This document shows positions 1 through 8,242 of a stretch of DNA of 32,976 bases, in pieces. Source of the DNA: Actinomycetota bacterium (GTDB lineage Bacteria; Actinomycetota; Actinomycetes; Nanopelagicales; Nanopelagicaceae); assembly GCA_010024385.1 (NCBI GenBank), contig RGHD01000009.1, positions 1-32,976 of the forward strand, in the 5' to 3' direction. Both the position numbers and the translations under genes were made by a program. Position 1 is the first letter of the stretch; every line of letters begins with the position of its first letter. The notes under the pieces were generated by a model, which was given only the letters and a program-made list of their open reading frames with translations, ran no database searches and was not told where the DNA came from.

Positions 1-1
1 G

Positions 2-184
2 AAGAGCGTGCTCTCAAGGATTCGTTTGGAGTTTTACCGAATTGGAGCAAGCCCATCTTTAATTGAGCAGGCAAATGAGCATAAGAAGGTACTTGACGCT
101 ATTTTGAGTAATGACGAGCGAGTATTGAATGCGGTATTAGAAGAGCACATTGTCTTAACTGTTTTAAATCGCCTGAATAGATAG
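2..184 (+). CDS. GntR-family regulator (FCD domain), C-terminal end only
   Basis: An open frame enters from the left edge and ends at TAG 182-184. The roughly 60 visible residues carry the pattern of the last helices of an FCD ligand-binding domain, including EHKKVLDAILSNDE followed by a second helix ending VLEEHIVLTVLNRLNR. FCD domains are the C-terminal effector domains of GntR regulators that often control sugar-acid catabolism. The DNA-binding half would lie outside the window. The stop codon looks like a natural end, but the next codons belong to the middle of an enzyme gene in the same frame, with no intergenic space. Identification rests on a short segment and is moderate. Confidence 0.5.
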   Translation, partial: KSVLSRIRLEFYRIGASPSLIEQANEHKKVLDAILSNDERVLNAVLEEHIVLTVLNRLNR

Positions 185-349
185 GAAGTCGGATGGTTTG
201 AAGAAGCGTTACATCCAGATGATCTCGAGGGATTCAAGACTCTTCGTAAATCCTCACCAGTACCAATCTCTGGCGGAGATTGTCTAACACGTCGCCAGAG
301 CTTTATTCCATTCATTGCTCAAGGTGCTTTCGACATCATCCAACCGGAT
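185..349 (+). pseudogene. Mandelate racemase/enolase-superfamily fragment (internal piece)
   Basis: Directly after the GntR stop, in the same frame, about 55 codons read as the central barrel of a mandelate-racemase-like enzyme. The segment has [16 protein letters not shown], then PVPISGGD, then [12 protein letters not shown]. In this superfamily the Glu of the WFEE strand and the acidic residue of the GGE/GGD strand are metal ligands. The N-terminal capping domain, the first metal-binding strand and everything after the IIQPD strand are missing. The reading frame continues without a stop into GuaA. The piece cannot encode a working enzyme. GntR regulators and sugar-acid dehydratases are frequent neighbours, so both fragments may derive from one catabolic locus. 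Confidence 0.6.
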
Positions 350-904
350 GTAGTTGAGTCCGGTGGCGGCAGCGGAACTGCCAACATCAAATCCCACCAT
401 AATGTCGGTGGATTGCCAGATGACTTGAAATTCACTTTAGTTGAACCACTTAGAACTCTATTTAAAGATGAAGTTCGACAGGTAGGGCTGGAGTTAGGGC
501 TACCCGAAGAGATTGTTTGGCGACAGCCATTCCCAGGTCCTGGTCTTGGAATTCGCATAGTGGGTGAAGTAACGCAACAGCGTATTGATTTATTGCGCGA
601 AGCCGATGCAATTGCCCGCTTTGAGTTAAAGGCCGCTGGTCTTGATCGCGATATTTGGCAATGCCCAGTGGTGCTCTTGGCAGATGTTAGAAGTGTTGGC
701 GTGCAGGGGGATGGTCGAACATACGGTCATCCAATAGTTTTGCGCCCGGTATCGAGTGAAGATGCAATGACTGCTGATTGGACTCGTCTACCATATGAAG
801 TTCTTGAGAAGATTTCGACTCGTATAACTAACGAAGTGCGTGAAGTGAATAGAGTCGTGTTAGATGTAACTAGCAAACCGCCAGGAACGATTGAATGGGA
901 ATAG
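344..904 (+). CDS. guaA: GMP synthase (glutamine-hydrolysing), C-terminal part; 5' truncated
   Basis: GuaA makes GMP from XMP, ATP and glutamine. From the [11 protein letters not shown] segment to the terminal PPGTIEWE the frame is colinear with the C-terminal third of Gua[14 protein letters not shown], then the dimerisation domain with [28 protein letters not shown] and [15 protein letters not shown]. The glutaminase domain (Cys-His-Glu triad) and the ATP-pyrophosphatase P-loop are absent; the enolase-superfamily fragment sits where they should be. The only in-frame ATG inside is at 413, giving 163 residues, which could not be an active synthase. The end is natural, with TAG at 902-904 overlapping the next gene. 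Identity is certain; integrity is not. Confidence 0.85.
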   Translation, partial: PDVVESGGGSGTANIKSHHNVGGLPDDLKFTLVEPLRTLFKDEVRQVGLELGLPEEIVWRQPFPGPGLGIRIVGEVTQQRIDLLREADAIARFELKAAGLDRDIWQCPVVLLADVRSVGVQGDGRTYGHPIVLRPVSSEDAMTADWTRLPYEVLEKISTRITNEVREVNRVVLDVTSKPPGTIEWE

Positions 905-1584
905 ATGTGAAGAAGTTATCATTGGTATTAGCAGTGATCTTAGTTTCAGGATTCTCAATTGCACCAATACAAGCTGCAGAGAAGCCAACAACAGTTCCTG
1001 GATGCAAGACACCAACAGCTAAGGCACATGCCCCTGCAACTGTTAAAGAGCCCATGTCAGTTGCAAAAACACTTCCTAAAACAATGACTATTGATACTAA
1101 CTGCGGAGCAATAGTCATCTCACTGCTCACAACGAAAGCTCCGTTAACGATTACTAAATTGTCAGCACTTGCCAGAGCAAAGTACTTCGATTTATCGTTT
1201 TGTCACAGACTCACAACTGAAGGTCTATTTGTATTGCAGTGCGGAGATCCCACTGCTTCAGGTTCTGGAAACCCAACAGGCTGGAAAGGATACAAAGATG
1301 AAAATCTGCCAGCCAACAAAGCAAATAACTATCCAGTAGGCACTGTAGCCATGGCTAACTCTGGTCCAGGCACAAATGGTTCACAGTTTTTCATTATTTA
1401 TGCAGACACCACCCTTGGCCCTAATTACACAATCTGGGGCAAAGTAACAAAGGGCTTGGATTTAGTGAAGAAAATTGGCGCTGTCGGTGCCTACAAACTG
1501 AATGCCAGCGACAATAAGCCTTACTACGCCAACGATGGTTTCCCAATTCAAACTGTCGAAATAAGAAAAGTTAGCGTTAAATAA
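895..1584 (+). CDS. Secreted cyclophilin-type peptidyl-prolyl cis-trans isomerase
   Basis: This predicted exported enzyme (229 aa) catalyses proline isomerisation during folding outside the membrane. Residues 1-27 form a signal peptide (KK, a hydrophobic stretch, then APIQA-AE) with no lipobox cysteine. A linker rich in Thr, Ala, Lys and Pro follows, then the cyclophilin domain from about 62 to 229. Landmarks are [10 protein letters not shown] (catalytic Arg105), [29 protein letters not shown] and the trailing IWGKV. The CHRLTT...VLQCGDP form is typical of actinobacterial cyclophilins. Cys36, 70, 103 and 116 could form disulfides outside the cell. ATG 895 has AGGAA seven bases upstream and overlaps the guaA stop; GTG 907, preceded by GGGA, is an alternative start. 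The stop abuts the convergent deacetylase gene. Confidence 0.85.
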   Translation: MGIDVKKLSLVLAVILVSGFSIAPIQAAEKPTTVPGCKTPTAKAHAPATVKEPMSVAKTLPKTMTIDTNCGAIVISLLTTKAPLTITKLSALARAKYFDLSFCHRLTTEGLFVLQCGDPTASGSGNPTGWKGYKDENLPANKANNYPVGTVAMANSGPGTNGSQFFIIYADTTLGPNYTIWGKVTKGLDLVKKIGAVGAYKLNASDNKPYYANDGFPIQTVEIRKVSVK

Positions 1585-2310
1585 TTAATTCGTATTAACT
1601 ATTTTAAAAGCTTCAGCAATACGACCTTCAGGCAACCCACCAAGTCCAGCATTTCGTTGACCCCATTCACGGACCATATTCTCTAATTCCGGGTTGTGAG
1701 CAGTTTGAGATGCATGTGCTTGTAACGCCTTTATCTTCAAATCAAAAGTATCAGTGATGTCTACAAAGTGATCAGGGGTTGAAAATGCACTTACCCATAC
1801 TTCTTTCACTCGCCATGGCTGTAAACCTTCTTGTTCAAGTAAATCTGTAAATGCAAACGGATTTCGAGCATCTGGATACACCGCTTGAATCGCGGCTTCA
1901 CCTGCAGCTAAATGGTCCGGGTGACTTGCACCAATGCGATCCCAATTTCTTTCAGGACTTTGACAGACCATGCGATCTGGTTGAGATTTGCGGATCTGTC
2001 TAACTAAATCTTTTCGAAGACCAATAGTTGCTTCAAGGTGACCATCGACGTAATTAAGAAAAGTTATATCTGTAACACCGATTACTGCACCTGCTGCACG
2101 TTGTTCTCGTTGTCTAATCGCAGGCATCTCTTCTTTTGTGAAACCAGACTCTTCGCCACCTTGATCACCATTAGTGCAAAAGACATAGGCAACTTCAATG
2201 CCCTTCTTCACCCACTGGGCAATGGTTCCTGATGCTCCAAAATCTGAATCATCCGGGTGGGCACTAATAACCAAGACTCGCTTGATCTCACTATCGGCGA
2301 TGGGTTCCAT
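1585..2310 (-). CDS. PIG-L/LmbE-family zinc-dependent deacetylase
   Basis: The 241-aa product belongs to the PIG-L superfamily, which hydrolyses N-acetyl groups from GlcNAc-type substrates. Actinobacterial members include MshB and Mca of mycothiol metabolism, but nothing here fixes the substrate. The zinc motif AHPDD (His18, Asp20, Asp21) starts the domain, with the strand AYVFCTNGDQGGEE after it and the later zinc ligand in SHPDHLAAGEA (His130/His133). The length is normal. The start ATG at 2310 has no Shine-Dalgarno; a TAGGCT hexamer (minus strand, 2323-2318) lies seven bases before it, suggesting a leaderless transcript. It is convergent with the cyclophilin gene and divergent from pcrA, with only 27 bp between the two start codons. 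Confidence 0.85.
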   Translation of the reverse strand: MEPIADSEIKRVLVISAHPDDSDFGASGTIAQWVKKGIEVAYVFCTNGDQGGEESGFTKEEMPAIRQREQRAAGAVIGVTDITFLNYVDGHLEATIGLRKDLVRQIRKSQPDRMVCQSPERNWDRIGASHPDHLAAGEAAIQAVYPDARNPFAFTDLLEQEGLQPWRVKEVWVSAFSTPDHFVDITDTFDLKIKALQAHASQTAHNPELENMVREWGQRNAGLGGLPEGRIAEAFKIVNTN

Positions 2311-2337
2311 GACACTTAGCCTAATAGACTCATCACT
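2311..2337. promoter_or_regulatory. Candidate divergent leaderless promoters, PIG-L / pcrA
   Basis: Only 27 bp separate two divergent ATG codons. On the plus strand TAATAG (2322-2327) lies ten bases before the pcrA ATG. On the minus strand TAGGCT (2323-2318) lies seven bases before the PIG-L ATG. Both fit the actinobacterial -10 pattern TAnnnT at a distance that would start transcription at or very near the initiation codon. Neither gene has a visible ribosome-binding site. Any -35 element would lie inside the opposing coding region. Confidence 0.4.
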
Positions 2338-4578
2338 ATGACGAGTACTGATCCGCTGCTAGATGGGCTCAACCCTCAGCAAGCAGAAGCAGTTACTCAT
2401 GCAGGTGGTCCATTACTTGTTGTGGCCGGTGCTGGTTCCGGTAAAACTCGTGTTTTAACGCGTCGAATTGCATATTTAATGTCACGACGAAATGTCGCCC
2501 CATATCAAATTCTTGCCATTACTTTCACCAATAAAGCTGCCGGAGAAATGAAAGAGCGTGTGGCTGAATTAGTTGGACCAATTGCAAAATCAATGTGGGT
2601 TTCCACCTTCCACTCAGCCTGTGTTCGCATCTTGCGGCAAGAAGCTATGCGCCTGGGCTATAGCAATTCATTCTCTATTTATGACTCAGCAGATTCACTT
2701 CGCCTCATCACAATTGTTGCCAAAGAGCTCAACTTAGATGCCAAGCGTTATCCAGCCCGTCAGTTTCAAGCAATGATATCTAATGCCAAAAATGAACTCC
2801 TTGGGCCGCAAGATTACATAAATGCTGCCAGCAACCAATTTGAACAAGTAGTTGCTGATGTTTATACGATATATCAACAACGTTTACAGCGTGCCAACGC
2901 TATGGATTTCGATGATTTAATTCTAAAAACTGTTGAAGTACTACAGCGTTATCCAGAATCTAAAGCCCGTTTTAGATCACGCTTTCGCCATGTGTTGGTA
3001 GATGAGTATCAGGATACAAATCATGCCCAATACATATTAGTTAAAGAGTTAGTTGGCACAGAGGCCGAAGGTATTCCTTTAGCCGAGCTATGTGTAGTGG
3101 GAGATGCTGACCAAAGTATTTATGGCTTTCGTGGTGCAACCATTCGCAATATCCTGCAGTTTGAACTTGATTACCCAAATGCAAGTACGGTTTTGCTTGA
3201 GCAGAATTATCGCTCAACTCAAAACATTCTAAATGCAGCTAACGCAGTCATTACTCGCAATGAAAGCCGCAAAGAAAAGAACTTGTGGTCAGATGCTGGT
3301 TCGGGTGTTCCACTTGTCGGCTATGTGGCCGAGAATGAACATGATGAAGCAAATTTTATTGCTGATGAAATTCTTCAACTACAGAAGGAATCAAAATCTC
3401 AACCAGGAGATACTGCTATCTTCTATAGAACCAATGCCCAGTCACGTGTTTTTGAAGAAGTATTCATGCGAAATGCCCTGCCATATAAGGTCGTAGGCGG
3501 TTTGCGCTTCTATGAGCGCCGAGAAGTCAAAGACTTACTTGCCTATCTGCGCGTTTTAGCCAACCTTGAAGATGAGATTTCTCTACGCCGCATTATCAAT
3601 GTTCCAAAGCGTGGAATTGGTGATACATCTTTAGATTATGTGGATGAATTTGCAAATACGAACTCTATTTCATTTTGGCAAGGTTTGTTAAGGTGCAGCG
3701 AAGCCCCAGGTTTACCGTCACGTGCTGCGCAAGCAATTAATGATTTCACCTCCATGATCAGCGCTCTAAATGTTTTAGTGGAAGCAAAAACTAGACCATC
3801 AGTCATTGTTGAAGCTGCTCTTGAACAATCTGGGTTGCTAAAAGAATTAGCCGATAGCGTTGATCCACAAGATGAAGTGCGAGTTGAAAACTTAAAGGAA
3901 TTAGTCGCGGTTTCAATGGAGTATGAAGAGCGACCAATTGAGGAATTAGGCGAAGACGAAGAAATCTCGTTAGCTGGTTTTCTAGAAAAGGTTTCTTTAG
4001 TTGCCGATGCCGATGAGATTCCAGAAGGTGAAGACCATGGTGGTGTTGTGACAATGATGACTTTGCATACGGCTAAGGGACTTGAATTCCCAACTGTTTT
4101 TCTAACTGGAATGGAAGATGGAATCTTTCCTCATTCGCGCACTCTTGGCGAAAAGGATGAAATTGAAGAAGAGCGCCGACTTGCTTACGTTGGCCTAACT
4201 CGTGCACGCCAACGTCTGTATATTTCGCGTGCTGAATATCGCTCAACTTGGGGTGCACCAAATTACAATCCACCATCACGTTTTCTCGATGAGATTCCTG
4301 AAGATGTTATTGAGTGGCGCAATCAGGGTGGTGCATCTTTAACTCCATCGCTAGTGCGTAAATCACGAGTAGCAACTGCTCCACCACCACGAGCGACGGG
4401 TAAGAAGATTTCAGTAATGGAGCTGCAAATTGGAGATCGTGTGTCACATGACACATTTGGCTTAGGCACTGTTGTTGCAGTTGCAGGCGAGGCAGAAAAG
4501 GCTGAAGCCACAATTAACTTTGGTCAGTATGGAGAGAAGCGATTACTACTGCGCTATGCACCCGTTGAGAAGCTCTAG
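2338..4578 (+). CDS. pcrA: ATP-dependent DNA helicase PcrA/UvrD (superfamily 1A)
   Basis: A 3'-5' DNA helicase of 746 aa for nucleotide-excision repair, mismatch handling and clearing of replication blocks. Motifs appear in order: Q motif LNPQQAEAV (11-19), Walker A AGAGSGKT (30-37), motif Ia TFTNKAAGEM, Walker B VDEYQDTN (from about 221), motif III GDADQSIYGFRGA, motif IV EQNYRST, motif V TLHTAKGLEFPTVFLTGMED and motif VI YVGLTRARQRLY. The C-terminal segment GDRVSHDTFGLGTVV to YAPVEKL is the Tudor-like tail that in PcrA/UvrD contacts RNA polymerase. The length matches actinobacterial UvrD1 (about 770 aa). The start ATG is probably leaderless. It precedes sucC by 31 bp. Confidence 0.95.
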   Translation: MTSTDPLLDGLNPQQAEAVTHAGGPLLVVAGAGSGKTRVLTRRIAYLMSRRNVAPYQILAITFTNKAAGEMKERVAELVGPIAKSMWVSTFHSACVRILRQEAMRLGYSNSFSIYDSADSLRLITIVAKELNLDAKRYPARQFQAMISNAKNELLGPQDYINAASNQFEQVVADVYTIYQQRLQRANAMDFDDLILKTVEVLQRYPESKARFRSRFRHVLVDEYQDTNHAQYILVKELVGTEAEGIPLAELCVVGDADQSIYGFRGATIRNILQFELDYPNASTVLLEQNYRSTQNILNAANAVITRNESRKEKNLWSDAGSGVPLVGYVAENEHDEANFIADEILQLQKESKSQPGDTAIFYRTNAQSRVFEEVFMRNALPYKVVGGLRFYERREVKDLLAYLRVLANLEDEISLRRIINVPKRGIGDTSLDYVDEFANTNSISFWQGLLRCSEAPGLPSRAAQAINDFTSMISALNVLVEAKTRPSVIVEAALEQSGLLKELADSVDPQDEVRVENLKELVAVSMEYEERPIEELGEDEEISLAGFLEKVSLVADADEIPEGEDHGGVVTMMTLHTAKGLEFPTVFLTGMEDGIFPHSRTLGEKDEIEEERRLAYVGLTRARQRLYISRAEYRSTWGAPNYNPPSRFLDEIPEDVIEWRNQGGASLTPSLVRKSRVATAPPPRATGKKISVMELQIGDRVSHDTFGLGTVVAVAGEAEKAEATINFGQYGEKRLLLRYAPVEKL

Positions 4579-4609
4579 GATTAGGGCCTAATTAGGATGT
4601 GGAGCACCA

Positions 4610-5773
4610 GTGGATCTCTTTGAATATCAAGCCCGCGATCTCTTTGAAAAACATGACGTACCTGTCTTAGCAGCTGCAATTGCAACTACTGCAGATGAAG
4701 CAGAAGCAGCCGCTACAAAGATTGGTGGCAAAGTAGTCGTCAAGGCCCAAGTAAAAGTTGGTGGCCGAGGAAAAGCAGGCGGAGTAAAGCTGGCAGAAAA
4801 TCCAGCAGATGCTCGTGAAAAAGCTGGTGCAATTCTTGGAATGGATATCAAAGGTCACATCGTTCATACAGTAATGATTGCAGCAGCTGCACCTATTGAA
4901 TCTGAATACTACTTAGCTATTTTGCTTGATCGTTCTAACCGCACATTTCTAGTAATGGCATCCGTATCGGGCGGAATGGATATTGAAGAAGTAGCTCACA
5001 CTGCTCCAGAAAAGCTAGCAAAGATTCCTGTATCTGCCGTTGATGGAATAAGTACAGCAAAGGCTAAAGAGATTATTAGTGCAGCTAATTTTCCAGCAGA
5101 TGTTGCTGACCAAGTGGTGAGCGTGCTTGTGAAATTATGGAAAGTCTTTCAGTCAGAAGATGCAACTTTGGTTGAAGTTAACCCACTGGTTAAAACTAAA
5201 GATGGCAAGATTATTGCACTCGATGGCAAAGTAACTCTTGATGACAATGCAGATTTTCGTCAACCAGATCATGAAGCACTCATAGATCAAGCCGCTGAGA
5301 ATCCACTGGAAGCTTTAGCCAAGGAAAAGGGTCTTAACTACGTCAAGCTAGAAGGCGAAGTTGGAATTATTGGTAATGGCGCTGGTCTAGTAATGAGCAC
5401 ATTAGATGTTGTTGCTTATGCTGGAGAAAAGCATGGTGGAGTTCGCCCGGCAAACTTCCTCGATATTGGTGGAGGCGCATCGGCTCAAGTGATGGCCGAT
5501 GGCCTTTCAATTATTTTGGGTGATAAAGATGTGAAGAGCGTTTTTGTTAACGTATTTGGTGGAATCACTGCGTGTGATGCTGTAGCCACGGGAATCGTTC
5601 AAGCCCTTGAATTACTTGGCTCAAAGGCAACTAAACCAATCGTTGTCCGCCTTGATGGCAATAACGTCATGGAAGGCCGAGCAATTTTGAATAAAGCAGC
5701 ACACCCATTGGTGCAGCAGCTAGACACAATGGATGGGGCAGCTGATCGTGCTGCAGAATTGGTGGCAAAGTAA
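4610..5773 (+). CDS. sucC: Succinate-CoA ligase (ADP-forming), beta subunit
   Basis: The beta subunit of succinyl-CoA synthetase converts succinyl-CoA to succinate with formation of ATP (or GTP) in the TCA cycle. The 387-residue length is typical. It opens with [18 protein letters not shown], followed by the ATP-grasp domain with [20 protein letters not shown] (about 43-62) and the metal-binding EVNPLV (about 188-193). The C-terminal ligase domain holds [22 protein letters not shown] and [13 protein letters not shown]. Translation starts at GTG 4610, with GGAG at 4601-4604 five bases upstream. The stop codon is immediately followed by the ATG of sucD, so the two subunits are translated from one message. 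Confidence 0.96.
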   Translation: MDLFEYQARDLFEKHDVPVLAAAIATTADEAEAAATKIGGKVVVKAQVKVGGRGKAGGVKLAENPADAREKAGAILGMDIKGHIVHTVMIAAAAPIESEYYLAILLDRSNRTFLVMASVSGGMDIEEVAHTAPEKLAKIPVSAVDGISTAKAKEIISAANFPADVADQVVSVLVKLWKVFQSEDATLVEVNPLVKTKDGKIIALDGKVTLDDNADFRQPDHEALIDQAAENPLEALAKEKGLNYVKLEGEVGIIGNGAGLVMSTLDVVAYAGEKHGGVRPANFLDIGGGASAQVMADGLSIILGDKDVKSVFVNVFGGITACDAVATGIVQALELLGSKATKPIVVRLDGNNVMEGRAILNKAAHPLVQQLDTMDGAADRAAELVAK

Positions 5774-6655
5774 ATGTCTATCTTCTTAAATGAGAACACG
5801 AAGGTAATTGTTCAGGGAATGACTGGTTCTGAAGGAACCAAGCACACGCGCCGTATGTTGGCCTCTGGAACAAAGATTGTTGGCGGAGTTACACCTGGTA
5901 AAGGTGGACAGGTTGTCGATATTGATGGACACCAACTACCAGTCTTTAATACTGTTGCCGAAGCAATGAGTGCAACTAGTGCTAGTGCATCAGTAGTTTT
6001 CGTTCCACCGAAGTTTGCTAAAGCTGCAGTCATTGATGCCATAGATGCTGCTATGCCTTTAGTGGTTGTTATTACTGAAGGAATTCCAGTTCATGATTCT
6101 GCAAGTTTCTATGCCTATTCACTCACTAAGGGCAAAACTCGTATTGTTGGTCCAAACTGCCCAGGTTTGATTAGCCCAGGAAAATCCAACATTGGAATTA
6201 TTCCGGCAGATATTACCGGTGCGGGTCCGATTGGTTTGGTTTCTAAATCAGGAACTCTCACATATCAAATGATGTATGAACTAAGAGATATTGGTTTTAG
6301 TACAGCGGTTGGTATTGGCGGTGATCCAGTTATTGGAACTACACACATTGATTGCCTTCGTGCTTTCCAAGATGACCCTGATACCAAAGCAATTGTGATG
6401 ATTGGTGAAATCGGCGGCGATGCAGAAGAGCGCGCAGCTGCATTTATCGCCGAATATGTAACTAAGCCAGTTGTTGGTTACGTTGCAGGCTTTACTGCAC
6501 CTGAAGGTAAGACCATGGGTCATGCTGGTGCGATTGTTTCTGGATCTTCAGGAACGGCTCAAGGAAAGAAAGATGCCCTTGAAGCAGCAGGTGTGAAAGT
6601 TGGGCAAACTCCAAGTGAAACCGCGCGGTTATTGCGCGCGATTCTAGGCCGCTAA
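5774..6655 (+). CDS. sucD: Succinate-CoA ligase, alpha subunit
   Basis: This subunit (293 aa) binds CoA and carries the phosphohistidine intermediate. The N-terminal CoA-binding Rossmann domain shows [18 protein letters not shown] and GGVTPGKGG. The phosphohistidine is His250 in [19 protein letters not shown]. The end ETARLLRAI is usual for the family. It is contiguous with sucC, with no intergenic bases, as expected for an obligate heterodimer. The DUF6350 gene follows after 4 bp, so transcription probably reads on into it. Confidence 0.96.
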   Translation: MSIFLNENTKVIVQGMTGSEGTKHTRRMLASGTKIVGGVTPGKGGQVVDIDGHQLPVFNTVAEAMSATSASASVVFVPPKFAKAAVIDAIDAAMPLVVVITEGIPVHDSASFYAYSLTKGKTRIVGPNCPGLISPGKSNIGIIPADITGAGPIGLVSKSGTLTYQMMYELRDIGFSTAVGIGGDPVIGTTHIDCLRAFQDDPDTKAIVMIGEIGGDAEERAAAFIAEYVTKPVVGYVAGFTAPEGKTMGHAGAIVSGSSGTAQGKKDALEAAGVKVGQTPSETARLLRAILGR

Positions 6656-6659
6656 GACC

Positions 6660-7736
6660 ATGTTTGGCCGCGTACTTGGAACCACTGTGGTCCAAGTCGC
6701 GCGCAGCATCGCCTTTGTTCTATTCCCAATTTCTTTCATTGCTCTTCTTGCTTGGGCAACTGCTGGAAGTGCAACTGGAAATACCGGAGATCCATTACGT
6801 GCAGCGCTATGGATTTGGCTAGGTGCGCATCAAGTACCGTTTTCTCTAGCTCTTCTACCAGCAAATATCGCTGGATATCTCTCCTACTTGCCATTAGGTG
6901 CAGTTATATTGCCAATTTTTGCAATTCGAAATGGAATTAATCGGGTCATTGATCGCCTAGATAACGACTCTTCATTAATGCCATTAGCTCGCCTTCTTTT
7001 TGCCATCGAGTACAGCGTTGCGGCAATGTTTCTTTCTTATTTTTCATCAACACAATCCGTTAAACCAGTTTGGTATTTGGCACCAATCTTTGTCTTCCCA
7101 CTAGTACTAGTTACTGCAGCAACAGTTGGTCGCCGTTTAGTATTTGGTCAGGCAGTTTTATATGGTTCAAGAGCCTTAGCGCTATTACTCGGAATTTCTT
7201 CAATTATTCTAGGAATTTCACTTTTCACACACCTCTCAACAGTTAAGAACTTAACTACAGTTTTAGAGCCTGGAATACTAGGTGGGCTGCTCTTACTTTT
7301 ACTTAACATTCTCTATATTCCAAATGCTGTAGTTGCAACTTTGGGCTATTTCTCCGGCGCTGGTTTTGCTGTGGGATCAGGAACAATGGTTGCGCCGTGG
7401 AGATTTGACCTTAATTCAATTCCAGCCTTTCCTCTGCTCGGTGCCTTGCCAACGGGTAAGTCACTTTTTGCACTCTTTGGAATCGTTCTAGTAATTCTAG
7501 CGGGAGCCTTACTTGCTAGTTGGACTATTGATTTGAATATGAAAATCTTGGTTCAGAGTTTGGTTGTTAGCGCGCTTATGTGTGCAGTAATTGGAATTGC
7601 TGGAAGCGGTGCTCTTTTAACTGATGCGATGTCTGCAGTTGGCGTTTCACCATGGAAATTCACTCTGACATTGGTGGCTGAGCTATCTCTAGGTGCATTT
7701 CTGGCCCTGTATTTGCCTCGTCTTGGAAGGCGCTAA
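6660..7736 (+). CDS. DUF6350 / PerM-like integral membrane protein
   Basis: A strongly hydrophobic protein of 358 aa with about eight to ten predicted membrane segments, for example residues 15-32, 48-85, 112-150, 165-190, 203-235, 255-285 and 293-355. Its position between sucCD and purN matches Mycobacterium tuberculosis perM (Rv0955, upstream of purN), the founding member linked to cell division and persistence. The family assignment rests on synteny and membrane character, not on a catalytic motif. The ATG lies 4 bp after sucD without a clear Shine-Dalgarno. A hairpin (6674-6697) lies in the first codons. The stop overlaps the purN start codon (TAATGG), so translation is probably coupled. 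Confidence 0.7.
   Translation: MFGRVLGTTVVQVARSIAFVLFPISFIALLAWATAGSATGNTGDPLRAALWIWLGAHQVPFSLALLPANIAGYLSYLPLGAVILPIFAIRNGINRVIDRLDNDSSLMPLARLLFAIEYSVAAMFLSYFSSTQSVKPVWYLAPIFVFPLVLVTAATVGRRLVFGQAVLYGSRALALLLGISSIILGISLFTHLSTVKNLTTVLEPGILGGLLLLLLNILYIPNAVVATLGYFSGAGFAVGSGTMVAPWRFDLNSIPAFPLLGALPTGKSLFALFGIVLVILAGALLASWTIDLNMKILVQSLVVSALMCAVIGIAGSGALLTDAMSAVGVSPWKFTLTLVAELSLGAFLALYLPRLGRR
6674..6697 (+). repeat. Hairpin in the first codons of the DUF6350 gene
   Basis: ACTTGGA (6674-6680) and TCCAAGT (6691-6697) are perfect inverted arms. Inside them CCA (6682-6684) pairs with TGG (6688-6690), leaving one bulged A and a CTG loop. The structure begins 14 bases after the ATG. No T-tract follows, so it does not look like a terminator. 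It may only reflect codon choice. Confidence 0.4.
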
Positions 7737-8242
7737 TGGCTGCACGTGTTGTCCTTTTGGCATCAGGTTCAGGCACCCTTGCCCAAGCAATCATCGATGC
7801 AGAAGAACTCGAAATTGAAATTGTTGCACTTATTAGTGATAACCCAGATGCTCAAGCTTTGACACGGGCAAAAGAAGCTAACATCCAGACCATTCTTCTA
7901 CCTATAAAGGAATCACGTGATGAGTGGAACGAAGAAATCACTCAAACCGTAGCATCCCTATCAGTTGATCTAGTTGTGAGCGCTGGCTTTATGCGAGTTC
8001 TGCCCCCAGATTTTGTGAATCGCTTTCCAACCATTAATTCTCACCCAGCACTTCTGCCACAGTTTCCTGGTGCGCATGCCGTTCGTGATGCGCTGGCAGC
8101 TGGAGTTTCAGTAACTGGGACCACGGTTCATTGGGTTGATGACGGAGTTGATACAGGTCCGATCATTACTCAGATGGAAGTACCAGTGCTGCCAGGAGAT
8201 GATAAGTGCATATACAGGTTTCCCAGAAATTATGGGCGGTAG
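7736..8242 (+). CDS. purN: Phosphoribosylglycinamide formyltransferase, C-terminally truncated
   Basis: PurN transfers a formyl group from 10-formyl-THF to GAR in purine synthesis. Residues 1-156 are colinear with the family: VVLLASGSGTLAQAI (substrate loop), SAGFMRVLPPDFV, then the catalytic residues Asn101 and His103 in INSHPALLPQF and Asp139 in DDGVDTGPII. After VPVLPGDD (8181-8203) the family continues for about 30 residues with a helix such as HERIKVVER. Here the frame instead runs into the middle of purH in the wrong phase, adding 12 unrelated residues (KCIYRF...) before a stop. The catalytic core is complete, but the C-terminal helices are lost. The lesion is either a real deletion or an assembly or amplification error. 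Confidence 0.88.
   Translation: MAARVVLLASGSGTLAQAIIDAEELEIEIVALISDNPDAQALTRAKEANIQTILLPIKESRDEWNEEITQTVASLSVDLVVSAGFMRVLPPDFVNRFPTINSHPALLPQFPGAHAVRDALAAGVSVTGTTVHWVDDGVDTGPIITQMEVPVLPGDDKCIYRFPRNYGR

Noticed and set aside
34..315. 93-residue open frame on the minus strand at the left end
   Set aside because: The opposite strand carries recognisable GntR and enolase-superfamily sequence over the same bases; this frame shows no domain.
4578..4609. Inverted repeat ATTAGG/CCTAAT between pcrA and sucC
   Set aside because: The arms are six bases with a one-base centre, which cannot form a hairpin loop. It could be an operator, but nothing supports that beyond symmetry.
8136..8242. purN-purH overlap as a programmed frameshift or a fused enzyme
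   Set aside because: Both proteins lack conserved residues at the join, so shifting frame would not restore either one. No slippery heptamer is visible; deletion explains the data better.
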